Of a DNA stretch of 64,000 nucleotides, positions 48,880 to 61,034 are shown piece after piece. Within the stretch, counting starts at the first letter, position 1, and each line of letters begins with the position of its first letter. Origin of the DNA: Schistocephalus solidus (Eukaryota > Platyhelminthes > Cestoda > Diphyllobothriidea > Diphyllobothriidae). A program made the position numbers and the translations under genes. The stretch is taken from positions 1 to 64,000 of the forward strand of contig WEDG01000773.1 in NCBI GenBank assembly GCA_017591395.1, read 5' to 3'. The notes under the pieces are model-generated. The model saw only the letters and a program-made list of their open reading frames with translations, searched no databases and was not told the DNA's origin.

Positions 48880-49745
48880 TGCAGCTCAGGAATACGCTCA
48901 GCTTATTTTCACTCAATGCGAGATCGGTTGTAAATAAGATGGCTGAGCTTAGAGCAGTAGCATTTGAGCTTGCTCCAGATGTGCTTTGCATCACTGAATC
49001 CTGGGCTCACTCTGTTATTTCTGACTCGACGCTTGCTATAGATAATTTCAATTTGTACCGACAAGACCGCGCTGAAAAACGTGGCGGTGGTTGCCTCCTT
49101 TTTATTAAGTCATCCTTTGTACATTTTCCATTTCAGCTGGCCATTTCGTCCTTTTCTGGAAATGTATGCTTTGCTTCAGTCATCCTCCCTCACAATAAAA
49201 AAGCGTTAATTGGCTGTGTCTATAATCCTCCGTGTTATTCTGGCAATGAAAGCGAGCTCTGTGAACTATTTAAAAATGTTGCGGACACTCAATTTGATGT
49301 CAAAATAATCGTAGGCGATTTTAATCTGCCAGACATTGACTGGCAGGCCAATTCCTCTCCGCCTAAACATCAGAAATTGGTCGATACTATTAACTTTTCA
49401 AACATGTCCCAACTGTTCAGATCAGTTACTAGAAAGGACAACATTTAGGATTTAATTTTAACAAATGATGTCCACTATCTATTTATGAATTTCCATCATG
49501 ATCTATTCACAAGTGATCACGCAAAAATTCACTGTTGTTTTCCAGTCCCCCTTCTTACGAAGCCTGAGTTTAAATGCAATTACTTCGACTTTGCTAAGAC
49601 AAAACATGAAATAATAAACAATTTCGGAAGCACTCTAGATTGGCATAACATATTCTCAATCAACGATCCAAACGTTTTCCGTGAGATATTGCAGAGCCTC
49701 ACAGAAAAAATCCAGGCTTTTATCCCGTTTAAGATTTTTAATTGA
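48880..49745 (+). pseudogene. family a AP-type endonuclease
   Basis: LFSLNARSVVNKMAELRAVA, DVLCITESWAHS (catalytic Glu), EKRGGGCLLFIKSS, VKIIVGDFNLPDIDWQ (Asp/Asn) and SDHAKIHC (Asp-His) appear in order, the full motif set of the fold. A single TAG at 49446 interrupts KDNI-DLILTND. The frame ends at 49743 with TGA after AFIPFKIFN, where the copy G reads through. Confidence 0.82.
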
Positions 49746-50752
49746 AGTACAGCTTCTTCTACTGTCCCGCATTTTCTCCAGAACAGACTAAAAAAATTAC
49801 GAAAGAAACTCAAAGATTCATCTAAAAGCTTTCTGTCAGTTCACTTAAGGATTGCACAAATATTTGAATTAGCATCGAAAATTAGGCTCGCGAGAGATAA
49901 GCGTAAGGAGTCTCGGGCACTAAATGATGCCAATTCATCCATATCTGTTGCTCAAACCTTCCATGTTTAGTCGTCGGATAAGCGTCTGAATGTAACTCCG
50001 CCCTTACTCGACTGTAACAAAAAATTTGTTACAGACGATTTGGGCAGAGCAGAGTTGTTTAATTCGTTTTTTGCCAACCACATTACCACTGAAACTAACC
50101 CCACCCCCGCAATTCATCTGATTTCAAATTCGCTTCTAAGAGCTATTAATTTCTCGCCTTCATGTATTCAAAAAGAAAGAGTTCACCTAAAATATTCACA
50201 TACAGTTGGAACTGATAACATTCCAATCTCCCTTATTAAACAGGTAAGGGATTTTCCACCTTTACTAAGCAAGTTATTCTCAGTATTTCTGGAAAATAAT
50301 TTCTTCCCTGATTATTGGAAAACTTCTATTATAAAATCAGGTTTTAAATCTGGTTCCTGCTCGGACATTCATAACTATCGCGATGTTCATAAAACTCCCT
50401 CTCTTGCTTAACTCTTCAAAAAAATAATTGCAAAACAAATCACGGATTTTTGCATAAGCAATCAAATTATAAACTTTTCCCAACACGGCTTCTTACCGGA
50501 CCGCTCTTGTGAAACCTGCCACATGTCTTTTCTAAATCTACTAACCTCTTTTCGTAGTGATCATATATCTGTAGTAGTTATCTATTTTGATCTAAGTAAG
50601 ACACTCGATAAAGTGCCTCATAAACGACTTCTTGCTAAACTAGAAGCTAAAGGATTTCGTAGTCCCCTTACTGACTTAATTAGATCACACCTGAAATGAT
50701 CGAAAACAAATTTTAAGTAGGTTTCTCATACTCAAGTGCTAGCCCGATTGTT

Positions 50753-50940
50753 AATGGTTCTCTGTTCACGATCCTTGATACCATTTTTGACGAAAAGTTG
50801 TCTTCACTTACTTCTTCACAATGCGAGAAACTTGAGCCATTTATAAACATGGTTAGTACTAAGTCATATGACCGATATAAGAGAAGTGTCAACTTTCTTC
50901 TAAAAAACGTCCCTAAGGATTTGAAAATCTAAACCAATTT
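50753..50940 (+). mobile_element. family a ORF1 fragment fused to the RT break
   Basis: GSLFTILDTIFDEKLSSLTS and SQCEKLEPFINMVSTKS match the ORF1 start at 47765. It follows directly on the broken RT of the preceding copy with only a few bases of overlap (TAATGGT / TAGTGGT). It ends at about 50935. Confidence 0.7.
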
Positions 50941-50949
50941 CAAACTACT

Positions 50950-51160
50950 TACCAATGCCCAGAGACTGTGATCCGTCTATCAAGAATTTTCCTTCCAATT
51001 GAGTAAATTCCCCCTTATTCTGGATTCTCGGATCTTGTAGAGAAACCTGCGGTGAGGAACACTGTCAAAGGCTTTTTTAAAGTCAATGTAGACGACATCA
51101 ACGCTGGTGTCCTCCTCTAATGACTGTTCGTCGAAATCCGTCTTGGGCACTGTCAAAAAA
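50950..51160 (-). mobile_element. CR1-like family c RT fragment
   Basis: The - strand reads VDVVYIDFKKAFDSVPHRRF then LYKIRESRIRGNLLNW, the RT Asp block of family c (compare 55660-55770). Confidence 0.65.
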
Positions 51161-51174
51161 GCTTTGTTCTTTGA

Positions 51175-51625
51175 GAAAATTCATGCTGGCCTTTTTGATT
51201 ACCTATTTCGTCACTTTGCAACAAATGCGTGTTAGTCGTATCCGAAGAAAATTGGCCAGCCGATGAGGTCAAAAATGTTGAAAGCCGTTCGTTAAATGTC
51301 ACGAAACTTTTATCATGCGTGATAAGAACCAATAGAAAGACATGGCATCCCTTCCTTCTAGACGCCGTTGGCAATCCTATACTTGAGGAAAAATTGACGG
51401 TTGATAGATGTATCGTTTTCATATCAAGAATATTTATTGAAAATGCAAACTCTCCCCTTCCGAACATCGGGGGTTCGACCTGTGCCATCCTTGAAACCAT
51501 GAATTTTATCCTCTGCGACGTAACAGTAGCCATTCGAAGTTTTTGTCAATCACATAGTCCTGGACCAGATGGCGTCCCAGTCAGTATTATTAAAGCAAAT
51601 GCTAATAACTAAATAAATAAATAAA
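51175..51625 (+). mobile_element. CR1-like family b linker fragment with AAAT tail
   Basis: ADEVKNVESRSLNVTKLLS, HPFLLDAVGNPILEEKLTVD and HSPGPDGVPVSIIKAN match 63250-62850 of copy H1. It ends in TAAATAAATAAATAAATT, which looks like the tail of this family though the 3' UTR is missing. Confidence 0.65.
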
Positions 51626-52339
51626 TTGTATACTTAAGGCCCAGAGAGCCCCGTCATTTAAAACTTAGTATCGCGGTATAAATAAATACAAAGTGGATAA
51701 TTGCTGCAGAAATGAACGATATGGTAGGCATATCCGATTCAGAACGATTTGCCATTTTTAAAACAATAGTCAACAATCTTTGACATATACGGTGAACTTG
51801 AAAAGAAGCAGTAAAAAACTCCGACGGTTAAATCGGAGGTGGAGTTGGGCGAGCCGTCAATTTAAAAAAAATTAGGAGACAAAAACTGCTTCAATCAAAA
51901 ATTTATAGCTAGATGCAATTTGATAGTATTGTGATGTTGCTGACAACGTATGAGGGTTCGGAACGCTCCTTCTAGTGTGAAAGATAATATAGCAGTCAGA
52001 GCTACTGATTGTTACCACCAGTGGAGGTGAGAGAGGAGGAACTCATCGTGGAAACCAGGGTCAACACGAAGAGGGGACATAGAAGGTCATGAGCTCCTCA
52101 TCGAGATGTGACCTTGCTGACTGCATAGTCCACCAATCAAAGAGGCAAAACCATCAGAACCCGCCTTGATCATCAACTGAACCTGAGACCATCGTCGGGG
52201 TTGCAAATCGGAGGAAAGTATCAAGGTTGTCAAGAGTTGGCGATGCTTGTTTAAAATAAGGGGGGGGGCTAAAAAGTGAATGCAAAGATTGACTTTGCAG
52301 AGGATGATGGAAATATAATTAGAGACCAATATAATATCA
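51626..52339. other. no coding feature; probable 3' UTR of copy J
   Basis: AT-rich with one G run (52261-52268). It may be the 3' untranslated part of the - strand family a copy J. Confidence 0.35.
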
Positions 52340-53272
52340 AGGGAGCTGCCTCAAATACCAGGAGGACCCTTTTCGAAATCCAAAAGTTGCGAGTTTGGGA
52401 AGGAAACAGACAATAAGGACTTTATATCTTCCGAAGTTAAATGTTTGTGTAATTTTGTTTTGAAAATAGCTAATATGGATAACAACCTAATTTGCAGTGT
52501 AAGATTATTGCAGATGAAAGCATAGTTGGAGGCAAAAAATTGAGAACGATTAGTTGTGGAGCTTCGGGGTGGTGGAATGATCATGGAGGGATTACGAGTG
52601 GCATAGGCTCGATCTACCAGAGCAAGAGCGTTAATTCGTGGGAGATTTGGGCTTGAGTTAACACGAAACAGGGAGCAGAGACCGGCTTTGAGTCTTCTAA
52701 CGTTTGCTAACTAGCATCTATCCGTATAAGAGATACTTGATCCAGAAAGAGAAAATAGTCTTCGAGTAAAAACCCGCTGGAATTTTTCAATCTTACTGCG
52801 ATCAGAGGCGTTCATCAGCTCAAAGAGGGGACAGCAGTATTCTAGGATATGAAGAACAAACATGCGGTACAGGTTTAACTTTATTTCCGGAAGAAAAAAA
52901 TTATGTGATATAAAACCACACATATGTGCAGCCTTTGCAGAAATTAGATCTGCATGAGGCGATAATGCTAGCTTATTCGTGTAACTTAGACCTAAGTCTT
53001 TTAGGGTTGATCGTTCTAAAAGTGTACTATTTTGAAATACTAGGGGACCAGGAAGCTTGGCGGGGCCAAAACACATGAAACTACTCTTGGATGAAGAAAA
53101 CTCAATCTACCAAGTACAGCTCCAACGTGAGAGCATAAGTAGATATGTGTTGATTTTATCAAAGCAACTCTTGGGAGTGTCTTTAGAACATGAATAAATG
53201 CACTGGCGATCGTCAGCATAAACGAAATTTTGTGAATTTGTGAGTAGAGTTGACATTTCGTTTATGTATAAA
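52340..53272 (-). mobile_element. CR1-like family a copy J (RT C-half)
   Basis: The - strand gives NSQNFVYADDRQCIYSC (intact YADD), then LKDLGLSYTNKLALSPHADL, CGFISHNFFLPEIKLNLYRM and RSKIEKFQRVFTRRLFSLSG, then the tail RRLKAGLCSLFRVNSSPNL to about 52350. Several stops. It meets copy L head to head at 53272-53277. Confidence 0.75.
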
Positions 53273-53276
53273 ATGA

Positions 53277-55085
53277 TATTTCCCCGTGCCTACTGTGTAA
53301 GATATTTAATCTAGCTCTGGATAGGGAAAACTTTCCAAATGTTTGGAAGGAATGGCACATTCTTTCTATGCACAAACACGGCCAATCTACTTCATTTGAT
53401 GATTTTTGGCCAATCAACACACTTTCCGCCGCTTCAAAATCTTGGAGATGTTGATCAAGGATAAGATGCTGTATCACTTAACCGAGAACATCCTACTGAG
53501 TGCAGCCCAGTATGGGTTCTACAGAACGAGGTCTTGTAATACCTGTCAGCTCTCTTTCTTTAATCACGTTCTACAATCTACGGACAATGGTTTTGCACTT
53601 AACATAGTCTATTTCGATTTCACGAAGGCCTTCGAACGTGTTGACAGTTCCTTTCTTCTTCTTTTTCTTATTCTTCTTCTTCTACTTCGGAAACTCTCCT
53701 CTTTGGCATATGTGGTGAACCTCTGAACTTGGTATCTTCTTACATGACCTCATGTACACAACATGTTAAGATCTTTAATATGATCTCAAACCCCGCGCAT
53801 GTGAGAAATGGAGTTATTCAGGGCAGTGTGCTTGGCATATCCTTTTTTGTCTTTTTGTCAATGACGTTCCAGGTTTATTTCGGAAAAGTAGGCCCTTTAT
53901 GTATGCCAACGATTTTAAAAGTTGTCTATCGATACAAGCCAGCATATCGTGACACCACGCTCGAACTATTAAAAAATGATCTTGAGGCCTTTGCCCTGTG
54001 GTGCTGCACATGGTACCTTTCCCTTTTTTGACACAAGTGTCCCGTTATGGTTGATGGCGACGTTCATCAGCCTCAACTAAACATAGATGGCCACGATCCA
54101 TATGTGTCTGGCGTTGTTAAGGATCTGGACATATAATATTCCCAAATTCTTAACCTTTCAGAAAATTGTGTCCTGATTGTCTCCAAAGCACGCAGAAATA
54201 CCGGGTTTAAATTTTAAGACTATCGATATTAGAATCTACCTATATAAAATGTAAGTTAGGCTTGACCTGAAATACTGCTCGTTTCTATTTAGCCTTCTGC
54301 GCGCTAGTGAACGAAAGAAAATATAATCGGTCCAGCACTTATTTAAGAAAAGAGTTTTATCATCGGAGTACCGTAATCTGACGTATCAAGAACGCTGTGG
54401 GCTTATAAACATTGATCCCTTATGGTTTCGCTGAGTAGAGAAAGGACTCTTTTAACTGTTTAAGCTTTTTAATAGTCGTACATTTAATCCCCTAACCAAT
54501 GTGAGGCAGCTTGACCACTCGTGGCGCAGCAGTCAGAACAATGTCTTTCTATTTCTTCCATTAGCTAGCACAGTTAAGTATCAACAGTTCCTTTCGGTAA
54601 ATGGCCTAGCCGTATGGAATAAACTACGCTAGAATATAAAATCGCACGAAGTTATTATTTTTTTAAGAGAAATAATACTCGTTTTTTTGCATTCAGAACA
54701 TCTTCCAAGAATTCGGGGCACCGACACGGTAGAATCTGTTTTCCAGTTCGCTGAGTGCGCGGCATCTGACCCCTATCCCAGGTCTTACCTTGAGGACTAT
54801 TGCACCGTCTCTGCAGCCTACACCCATTGACTTCTTCGGTGGACAGCGACAAACCGTCCATGGATGCACTTTCGCTTAGGGCAGAGAGACTGCAAACAAA
54901 GTGAACTTGTGTTAGCCCCTGTCCGATCTGAACTGCTATCATCCCGCAGACAGCAGTATCTTCTCCTGAATAATATTAAATTATGAATAAAACTAATAAT
55001 GATATATATTCAGGATTTTTTTAATGCCAGCCTGATCCTCACTTCATATTACGTCTGATAATGCCTGTAAACCGGCATTAAATAC
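53277..55085 (+). mobile_element. CR1-like family b copy L
   Basis: ENFPNVWKEWHILSMHKHG opens the RT. QLSFFNHVLQSTDNG and FDFTKAFERVDSS (RT Asp) follow, then VRNGVIQGSVLG. An insert of TTC repeats at 53651-53690 breaks the frame after VDSS. The C-terminal tail is SFLFSLLRASERK near 54285 and TFNPLTNVRQLDHSW near 54480. The 3' UTR ends CCTGTAAACCGGCATTAAAT at about 55083, followed by an ATT tail. Confidence 0.75.
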
Positions 55086-55086
55086 A

Positions 55087-55128
<42 letters not shown>

Positions 55129-55170
55129 ATTATTATAATTATTATTATTGTATTTATTATTATTATTCTA
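55086..55170. repeat. (ATT)n microsatellite, tail of copy L
   Basis: About 28 ATT/TTA triplets, slightly interrupted, begin directly at the 3' end of copy L. Confidence 0.9.
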
Positions 55171-55239
55171 ATAGGCATATATGCTTAAATATAAACGGGA
55201 ATTTTCAAGTTAGTTCTTCGTTAACAATATATCCTCTTC

Positions 55240-57213
55240 CAGCAACCTCTCGGGGAACGAGAACTGCAAAATCGGAAAGAAGCGAAGTCATCTGGTCCGG
55301 ACGATTTACCGGCAAAGTTTTTGAAAGAACTGACCAGTGAACTCTCCAAACTACAAGCGCCTACATTAAATAACTGAATCAGTGAAACTGCCATCCGAAT
55401 GGAAGGAAGGAAATATATACCCAGTATACAAGATTGGGGCTCAATCGTACGTCAATAATTATTGGCCTGTCAGCCTTACCTCTATTTTCTGTAAAATAAT
55501 GGAGTCAATAAGTAAGAAAGCGACCATGAACTTCCTTGAGGAAAACCGATAACTCTCAGAGTTCCAGCATGGCTTCAGACAGATTCGCTCCTGTCTTTCC
55601 AGTTTATTGCTCTCTACAGACCAGTGACTCACGCATTGGACGAACATGTTAGGGTTGACGTCATCTACAGTGATTTCAAGAAGGCGTTTGACAGTGTCCC
55701 GCTTAAACGTCTTATCTATAAATTATACGAAATTGGCCTAAGAGGAATGCTGCTGACATGGATCAGAGACTTTCTTACAGGAAGATTGCAAACTGTGCGC
55801 ATCGATACCTCGAAGTCGACACCTAATACGCTTCTAAGTGGTGTCCCCAAAGGCTCCGTCTTAGGGTCGTTACTCTTCTTATTGTACATCAACGACTGTG
55901 TCGACGACGTGGATTGCAGCACCATCATGTTTGCAGAGGATATTACACCGTGGAGGGTCATCAGATCTGATGCCGATAGGCGCACACTTCAAGAGAGTCT
56001 CAACCACCCTAGCAACTGGTCTGCTCATTGGCTCTTAAATGTTAACGATGGGAAGTGTGTTGTCCTAAGACTCCGTACAAGAAGCACCGGTGAGGAGGAT
56101 GATTCCTACCAATACCTTCTCAATGGGCAGGCCCTTTCGATTGTTGAGGAACAGAAGGACCTCGTTGTTCTAATAAACTCCTCACACAAACTATCTTCAC
56201 ACTGTTTAAAGGCAGCTAAACGTACGCACAGGTCTTATTTGTACTGAGGCGGGGATTTGTGCAGATCGATAAGGAACTCTTCTGAAAAACTTCCGGGGTA
56301 TTTGTTCGATCATACTTTGGATATGCCATTCGGGCCTGACGTCCGTTGTATAAGAAGGATTATCTACAACTGGAACGACTGCAGGTGAGGGCTTTGATGA
56401 TGGTCAAGATTGTTAGTCATCTGTCGGGCTTTTGAAATTTAGCCGCCATCTTTTCTGCTCTCCATTCACATGTGAATCCTCTTATATGTACGTCGATTGG
56501 CCTATTTCACACATTATATACTTGAATTTTAACACTGTTTATTCGAACAACAAAAATGAGGTCATCATCGCACTACTCTGGCACCATTTTGAAGGAAGTC
56601 CAAATTGATCGATATTTTGAGACGCAATCAAAGACGATTCTTCACAGTAAATGGAGGACTTTTTGCTGAAAGTTTTGAATTTTGCTTTCAAAATAAAGAG
56701 TAGCTCTCTCTCTCCTTACGAATCCAGGCTGGCTGAACTTGATTTGTTTCCTCTCGATTACAGGCAATTACGCGGTGACCTCATAAAAATCTACCAGATT
56801 ATCAGAGTCCGAGAATGTGCCCTTAAATTTGCTGACTTCTTAGAATTGGCTGGGACGGAACATCTGATAGGTCATTCCTTTAAGCTGCAGAGGAAGTTGG
56901 TCCACACGAAAGTCCGTCGTAACACCTTTTCGCAGAGAGTCATTGGAGCATGTGACAGACTCCTTGATAAGGTGTTTCTTTCAGAAACTGTTGACAAATT
57001 TAAATGGAATCAATATAATTATTGCTGAGAAAATAGTTTACATATAATGAAGATTGTGGCAGTAGCGGCAGCGTGCGCCTGGCCCACATATATCGATGAC
57101 CTTACGTTTTCATTTTTCAGATTTATTACTGTAAATGTTTATTCTATTGACGTTTTAAATGTGAATAGGGAGCTCAAGGGCGAAAACATACTTCCCTTAA
57201 TAAAGTGACTTAA
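55240..57213 (+). mobile_element. CR1-like family c copy M
   Basis: It starts in the region before the RT (KSSGPDDLPAKFLKELTSEL). The main frame at 55624-56244 has VDVIYSDFKKAFDSVPLKRL, LSGVPKGSVLGSLLFLLYIN and IMFAEDITPW, where the usual YADD/QMADD block reads FAED. The tail at 56660-57025 has LSPYESRLAELDLFPLDYRQ and RRNTFSQRVIGACDRLLDKV. It is interrupted by an insertion at about 56429-56700. It ends with two direct TAAAGTGACT units at 57190-57213. Confidence 0.78.
56429..56700. mobile_element. unidentified ~265-bp insertion in copy M
   Basis: Compared with copy N, sequence from TTTTGAAATTTAGCC (56431) to TTTCAAAATAAAG (about 56695) is extra. The two ends share the inverted octamer TTTTGAAA / TTTCAAAA. 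No clear target-site duplication and no coding potential. It could be a MITE. Confidence 0.5.
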
Positions 57214-58370
57214 AGTGACTCTGTGTTAGTTATCTATTTTGATCTTAGTAATGCATTCGATAAAGTGCCTCATAAACGACTTCTAGCAAAACTAAAAGCT
57301 ATATGATTTCATAGTCCCCTTACTGACTTAAGTAGATCATACCTAAATGATCGAAAGCAAAAAGTTTTAGTAGGGTCCTCATACTCAAGTGCTACCCCGA
57401 TTGTTAGTGGTGTCCTTCGAGGTACCGAATTAGGTCCTTTGCTGCTCTGACTGTATATAAATGATATTTCATCGATAGTTAAACATTCTCAATCTTTTAT
57501 TTATGCTGATGACCTCAAATGCGTGTATTACTTCTCTAACTCTACGACCGAACGGTGCCGAGAACGAATTTATTCAGACTTAGACGCTCTTTCGGCCTGG
57601 AGCTCCACATGGCTAAAGGAGTTCTCACCTTCTAAAAGTCGCTAAATGAGATTTGGGCCTGTAAGACTGCCGTAACCTCTTATTTTTGAAGGTTGCCCTA
57701 TGATTGAATGTTCCTACATCATGGACTTGGGCTTAAGCTATACCAATAAGTAAGAGCTTTCGCCTCATGCCGATAGAATTACGGCCGAAGCTGCTCAGAT
57801 TTGCAGCTTTATTTCTTATAATTTCTACCTTCCTGAAATTAAATTAAGACGTTATCGTATGTTTGTACTTCCCATTCTTGGATTTTGCTGTCCTTTCCTC
57901 GGTTTAATGAACAAATCTAACCGTTCAAAAATTGAAAATGTCCAAAGACATTTCACAAAAAACTCCTATTTCCGACTCTTTCAACTACTTCCTACTCAAC
58001 AAGATGGCAGCTAATGAAGCTAAAATTTCTTAGGGTCAAGAGACTTGAAGCAGGCTTTTGTCTCCTTTTCCGACTTAATAATAGTTCAACTCTCCCCAAG
58101 CTTATTGTCATTACCCCCATTAGTCTTCCTTATAACCTAATAAATTCTGCATTAATTATACCTCCCCCTGCATCCTTCACATATAAAGGCTCTCTCTTCT
58201 TTGCTTCTAGGTATAGTTTTCTTTGGAATAACTTGCCAATTGAAATAAGGTCGTTAACTAGTCTATATGCATTCAAGCGAAGACCGCACATTTATATTAA
58301 CACTTGTATTATTAACTTTTTATTTTCCTCATCTTTTCCCAGTAGATTTCCCCATGACTAGGAGAAAGGA
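57214..58370 (+). mobile_element. CR1-like family a copy K (RT C-half)
   Basis: It begins in RT block 3 (VIYFDLSNAFDKVPHKRLLA) immediately after the tail of copy M. It continues SSATPIVSGVLRGTELGPLL, FIYADDLKCVYYFSN (intact YADD), LGLSYTNK and the tail RVKRLEAGFCLLFRLNNSST then FASRYSFLWNNLPIEIRSLT, ending at about 58361. Copies F and K together span the whole coding region of the family. Confidence 0.77.
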
Positions 58371-59444
58371 CCATCGGGAATTTAAGTGACCCTCTTGAAA
58401 CTACATTTTTGCTACCTCGAGTCGCCCATGAACTATGATGTTTCCTTTTATCATCACTTATCCAAACGATGAAGTCATTCGGACGTACACATTTGATGGT
58501 CCACAGTCTAAAATGCTACCGTTTCTTTGGATACTAACCGTCATCATAATTCAATTCTGTATCCTAAGATGCTGAGAACTTAAGTTCATTGACGCATTTT
58601 CGTGAGATTTTGTTTCATAAGCCTAAGTGATCAAGAACGAATAATCTCGACGTGTCATTATGTCATTATTAAATGCTACTGCAGTATTTCCCTACTCTAC
58701 TAACTGACCTTATTTTCCTAAGCAGTTTTTTCTCCTACCTTCTATTCAAAAATAAAGGCCTATTGAACTCTGCCTCCATTTTTAAGGTAGGAGATTTTTT
58801 CACTGCCTATTTTTTTTCTAGTTTAACCATTTATTTTAAAACATCACTAATGGTTGACATAGCAGGACAAGTTATGTATTTGTATATTTTATCCGCACAC
58901 ATTGTCATAAATTTATTTCGTTCCTTATGTTTGCTAAGACAGTGCCTTGCCGGTGATAGCCAAATATAAGTTCTTATTTCTTAATATAACTTCAATAAAC
59001 ATAAATAGATCTGATACCGCCAATTCTATTATCAACACCAGGTAAGAATAAAACAAAATGTTTTTTTATTTTGCATATGGTATAAACAAAATAAAAATGA
59101 ATAATCATAAATATTTAATCCCTTCCTTCCTTATTCGATCACAGCCTTCATTTGAACTATCAGACAATAAAAATAATTTCAATAACAAATATTGACATTA
59201 ATGCATTAACATCTCATTATCATACATTCCTGTTTGGCTTTTCTTATAATAGCAATGAGCTAACCTTTCTAATGCTAAAAATAATTTCATCGATAAATAA
59301 CAACATGCCTTCACTAAACACATTATTGTCTGCTGTATACAGACATGCTCTATTTTTTACTCTTCATATTCACGACTTGACTTAGCGGACACCAAAATTA
59401 CGTTAGAAATTTTCCCGACAGTAGCGATTACTTAAGCAAAATTT
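58371..59444. other. AT-rich, no gene recognised
   Basis: It may contain the 3' UTR of copy K. Frames at 58673 and 59152 are hydrophobic and AT-driven with no recognised family. Confidence 0.35.
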
Positions 59445-59885
59445 ATTTATTTATTTCCAGTTTACAGGCAAGGTCAAAAGAGATGTACACTAGAGAATCG
59501 AGCTGACAGGGGCAAAAAATCCTGATCGTTCTTTCACGTGTTTTCAGGAGAAAAAACTGCAGCCTATTGAGTGATAAGTGGTAATGACGGGGAAGGTTGA
59601 CACAGGTTCACGGTTTAGTCTTCTTCCTTTCAGTGTTAAGGATCCGGTATTCTGCACCAGCAGGTATGTCTGTGAAAATTTGCTCACTGAAGACTGAGGA
59701 ATCGAAAATAAACGGTTTAAATTGCGAAAACGCTGTCTCTAGATTGTAGCACATAATCAAAGAAAGAGAGCTGGCAGGTGGCACAAGACCTTTTTCGAGG
59801 AACCCATGCTGAGCTGCATTAAGTAGGTTATTCTCTGTTAGGTGATGCATTAATTTTCTTTGATCAAGGTCTCCAAGATCTTCCA
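59445..59885 (-). mobile_element. CR1-like family b copy H2, internally deleted
   Basis: The - strand joins MHHLTENNLLNAAQHGF (start of RT, matches 62645) to YNLETAFSQFKPF and then to the family 3' UTR, skipping most of the RT. The 3' tail is GGAAATAAATAAATAAATTT. Compare H1 at 61040. Confidence 0.7.
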
Positions 59886-59904
59886 GGCTGCTGGCAGTGT
59901 ATTT

Positions 59905-61030
59905 AAATCACTTTATTGAGGGAAGTAGGCTTTCGCCCCTGAGCTCCCTATTCACATACAAAAATGTCAATAGTACAAACGTTTACAGTGATATATCTGA
60001 CAAATGAAAATGTAGGGCCATCGATATGTGTGGGCTAGGCGCAACCTTCAACTGTTTACACAATCTTCATTATATTGACAATAGTTTCTCTGAAAATGAG
60101 TATCTAGTTTGAATTTAAATGTGTCAACAGTTTCTGAAAGGACCACCTCGTCAGGGAGTCCGTTCCATGCTCCAACGACCCTCTGCGAAAAGGCTTTTCG
60201 ACGGACTTCCGTGTGGACAAACTTCCTCTACAGTTTAAAGGGATGACCCCGCAGATGTTCCGTCTCGGCCAATTCGAAGAAGTCAGCCAATTCTAGGGCA
60301 CAATCGCGGCCTCTGACAATCCGGCAGGTTTTATGAGGTCACCGCGTAGTTGCCTGTAATTTAGAGGAAACAAATCAAGTTCAACCAGTCTGGCTTCGTA
60401 AGGCAGATGACTTAGATTCTTGACCGTCTTCGTAGCCCTCGCATGCACTCGTTCCAGCTGTAGATAATCCTTCTTAAACCACGGACGCCAGGCCTGGACG
60501 GCATATTCCAAGTGAGATCGAACAAATACCCCGTAGGTTTTTCGGAAGAGTTCCTTATCAATCTGCACAAATCCACGTCTGAGCGCAAATAAGACCTGTG
60601 TAGCGCGTTTAGCTGCCTTGAAACACTGTGAAGATGGTTTAAGTGAGGAGTTTATTAGAACACCGAGGTCCTTCTGTTCCTCAACAATTGAAAGGGGCTG
60701 CCCATTGAGAATGTATTGGTAGGAATCATCCTCCTCACTAGTCCTTCTGGTACGCAGTCTTAGGACCACACACTTTCCAACGTTAAAATTTAAGAGCCAA
60801 CGAGCAGACCAGCTGCTAAGACGGTTGAGATCCTCTTGAAGTGCGTGCCTATGGGAATCAGATCTAATGTCCCTCCACAATTTAACATCATCTGCAACAT
60901 GATGGCACTGCAATCCAGGTCGTCGACACAGTCATTGATGTACACTAAGAGTAACGACCCTAATACCGAGCCTTGATAGACACCACTTAGAACCGGAGAA
61001 GGTGTTGACTTCGAGGTATCGACGCACACA
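59905..61030 (-). mobile_element. CR1-like family c copy N
   Basis: CVDTSKSTPSPVLSGV, QGSVLGSLLLVYINDCVDDL, then WSARWLLNFNVGKCVVLRLR, DLGVLINSSLKPSSQC and FRKTYGVFVRSHLEYAVQAW form the RT palm end and thumb (60913-60293 is a clean 206-codon frame). The active-site Asp pair region reads HVADDVKLW after a small shift. The 3' end carries CACTTTATT near 59910, matching copy M. The 5' end is cut by H1's tail at 61030. Confidence 0.78.
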
Positions 61031-61034
61031 GTTT

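Larger units (their letters stand above)
47763..50752 (+). mobile_element. CR1-like family a, longest copy (ORF1, endonuclease, part RT)
   Basis: This copy starts at ATGGTTCTCT, the same point where a second copy begins at 50751. ORF1 remnants run to about 48860, the endonuclease 48880-49745, a linker to 50100 and RT blocks 0-3 to 50752. It stops in mid-RT just before the GV.. block that copy K carries intact. A CR1/jockey-type clade is suggested by LNARSVVNK, CITESW and GDFNLPDIDW. Confidence 0.8.
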
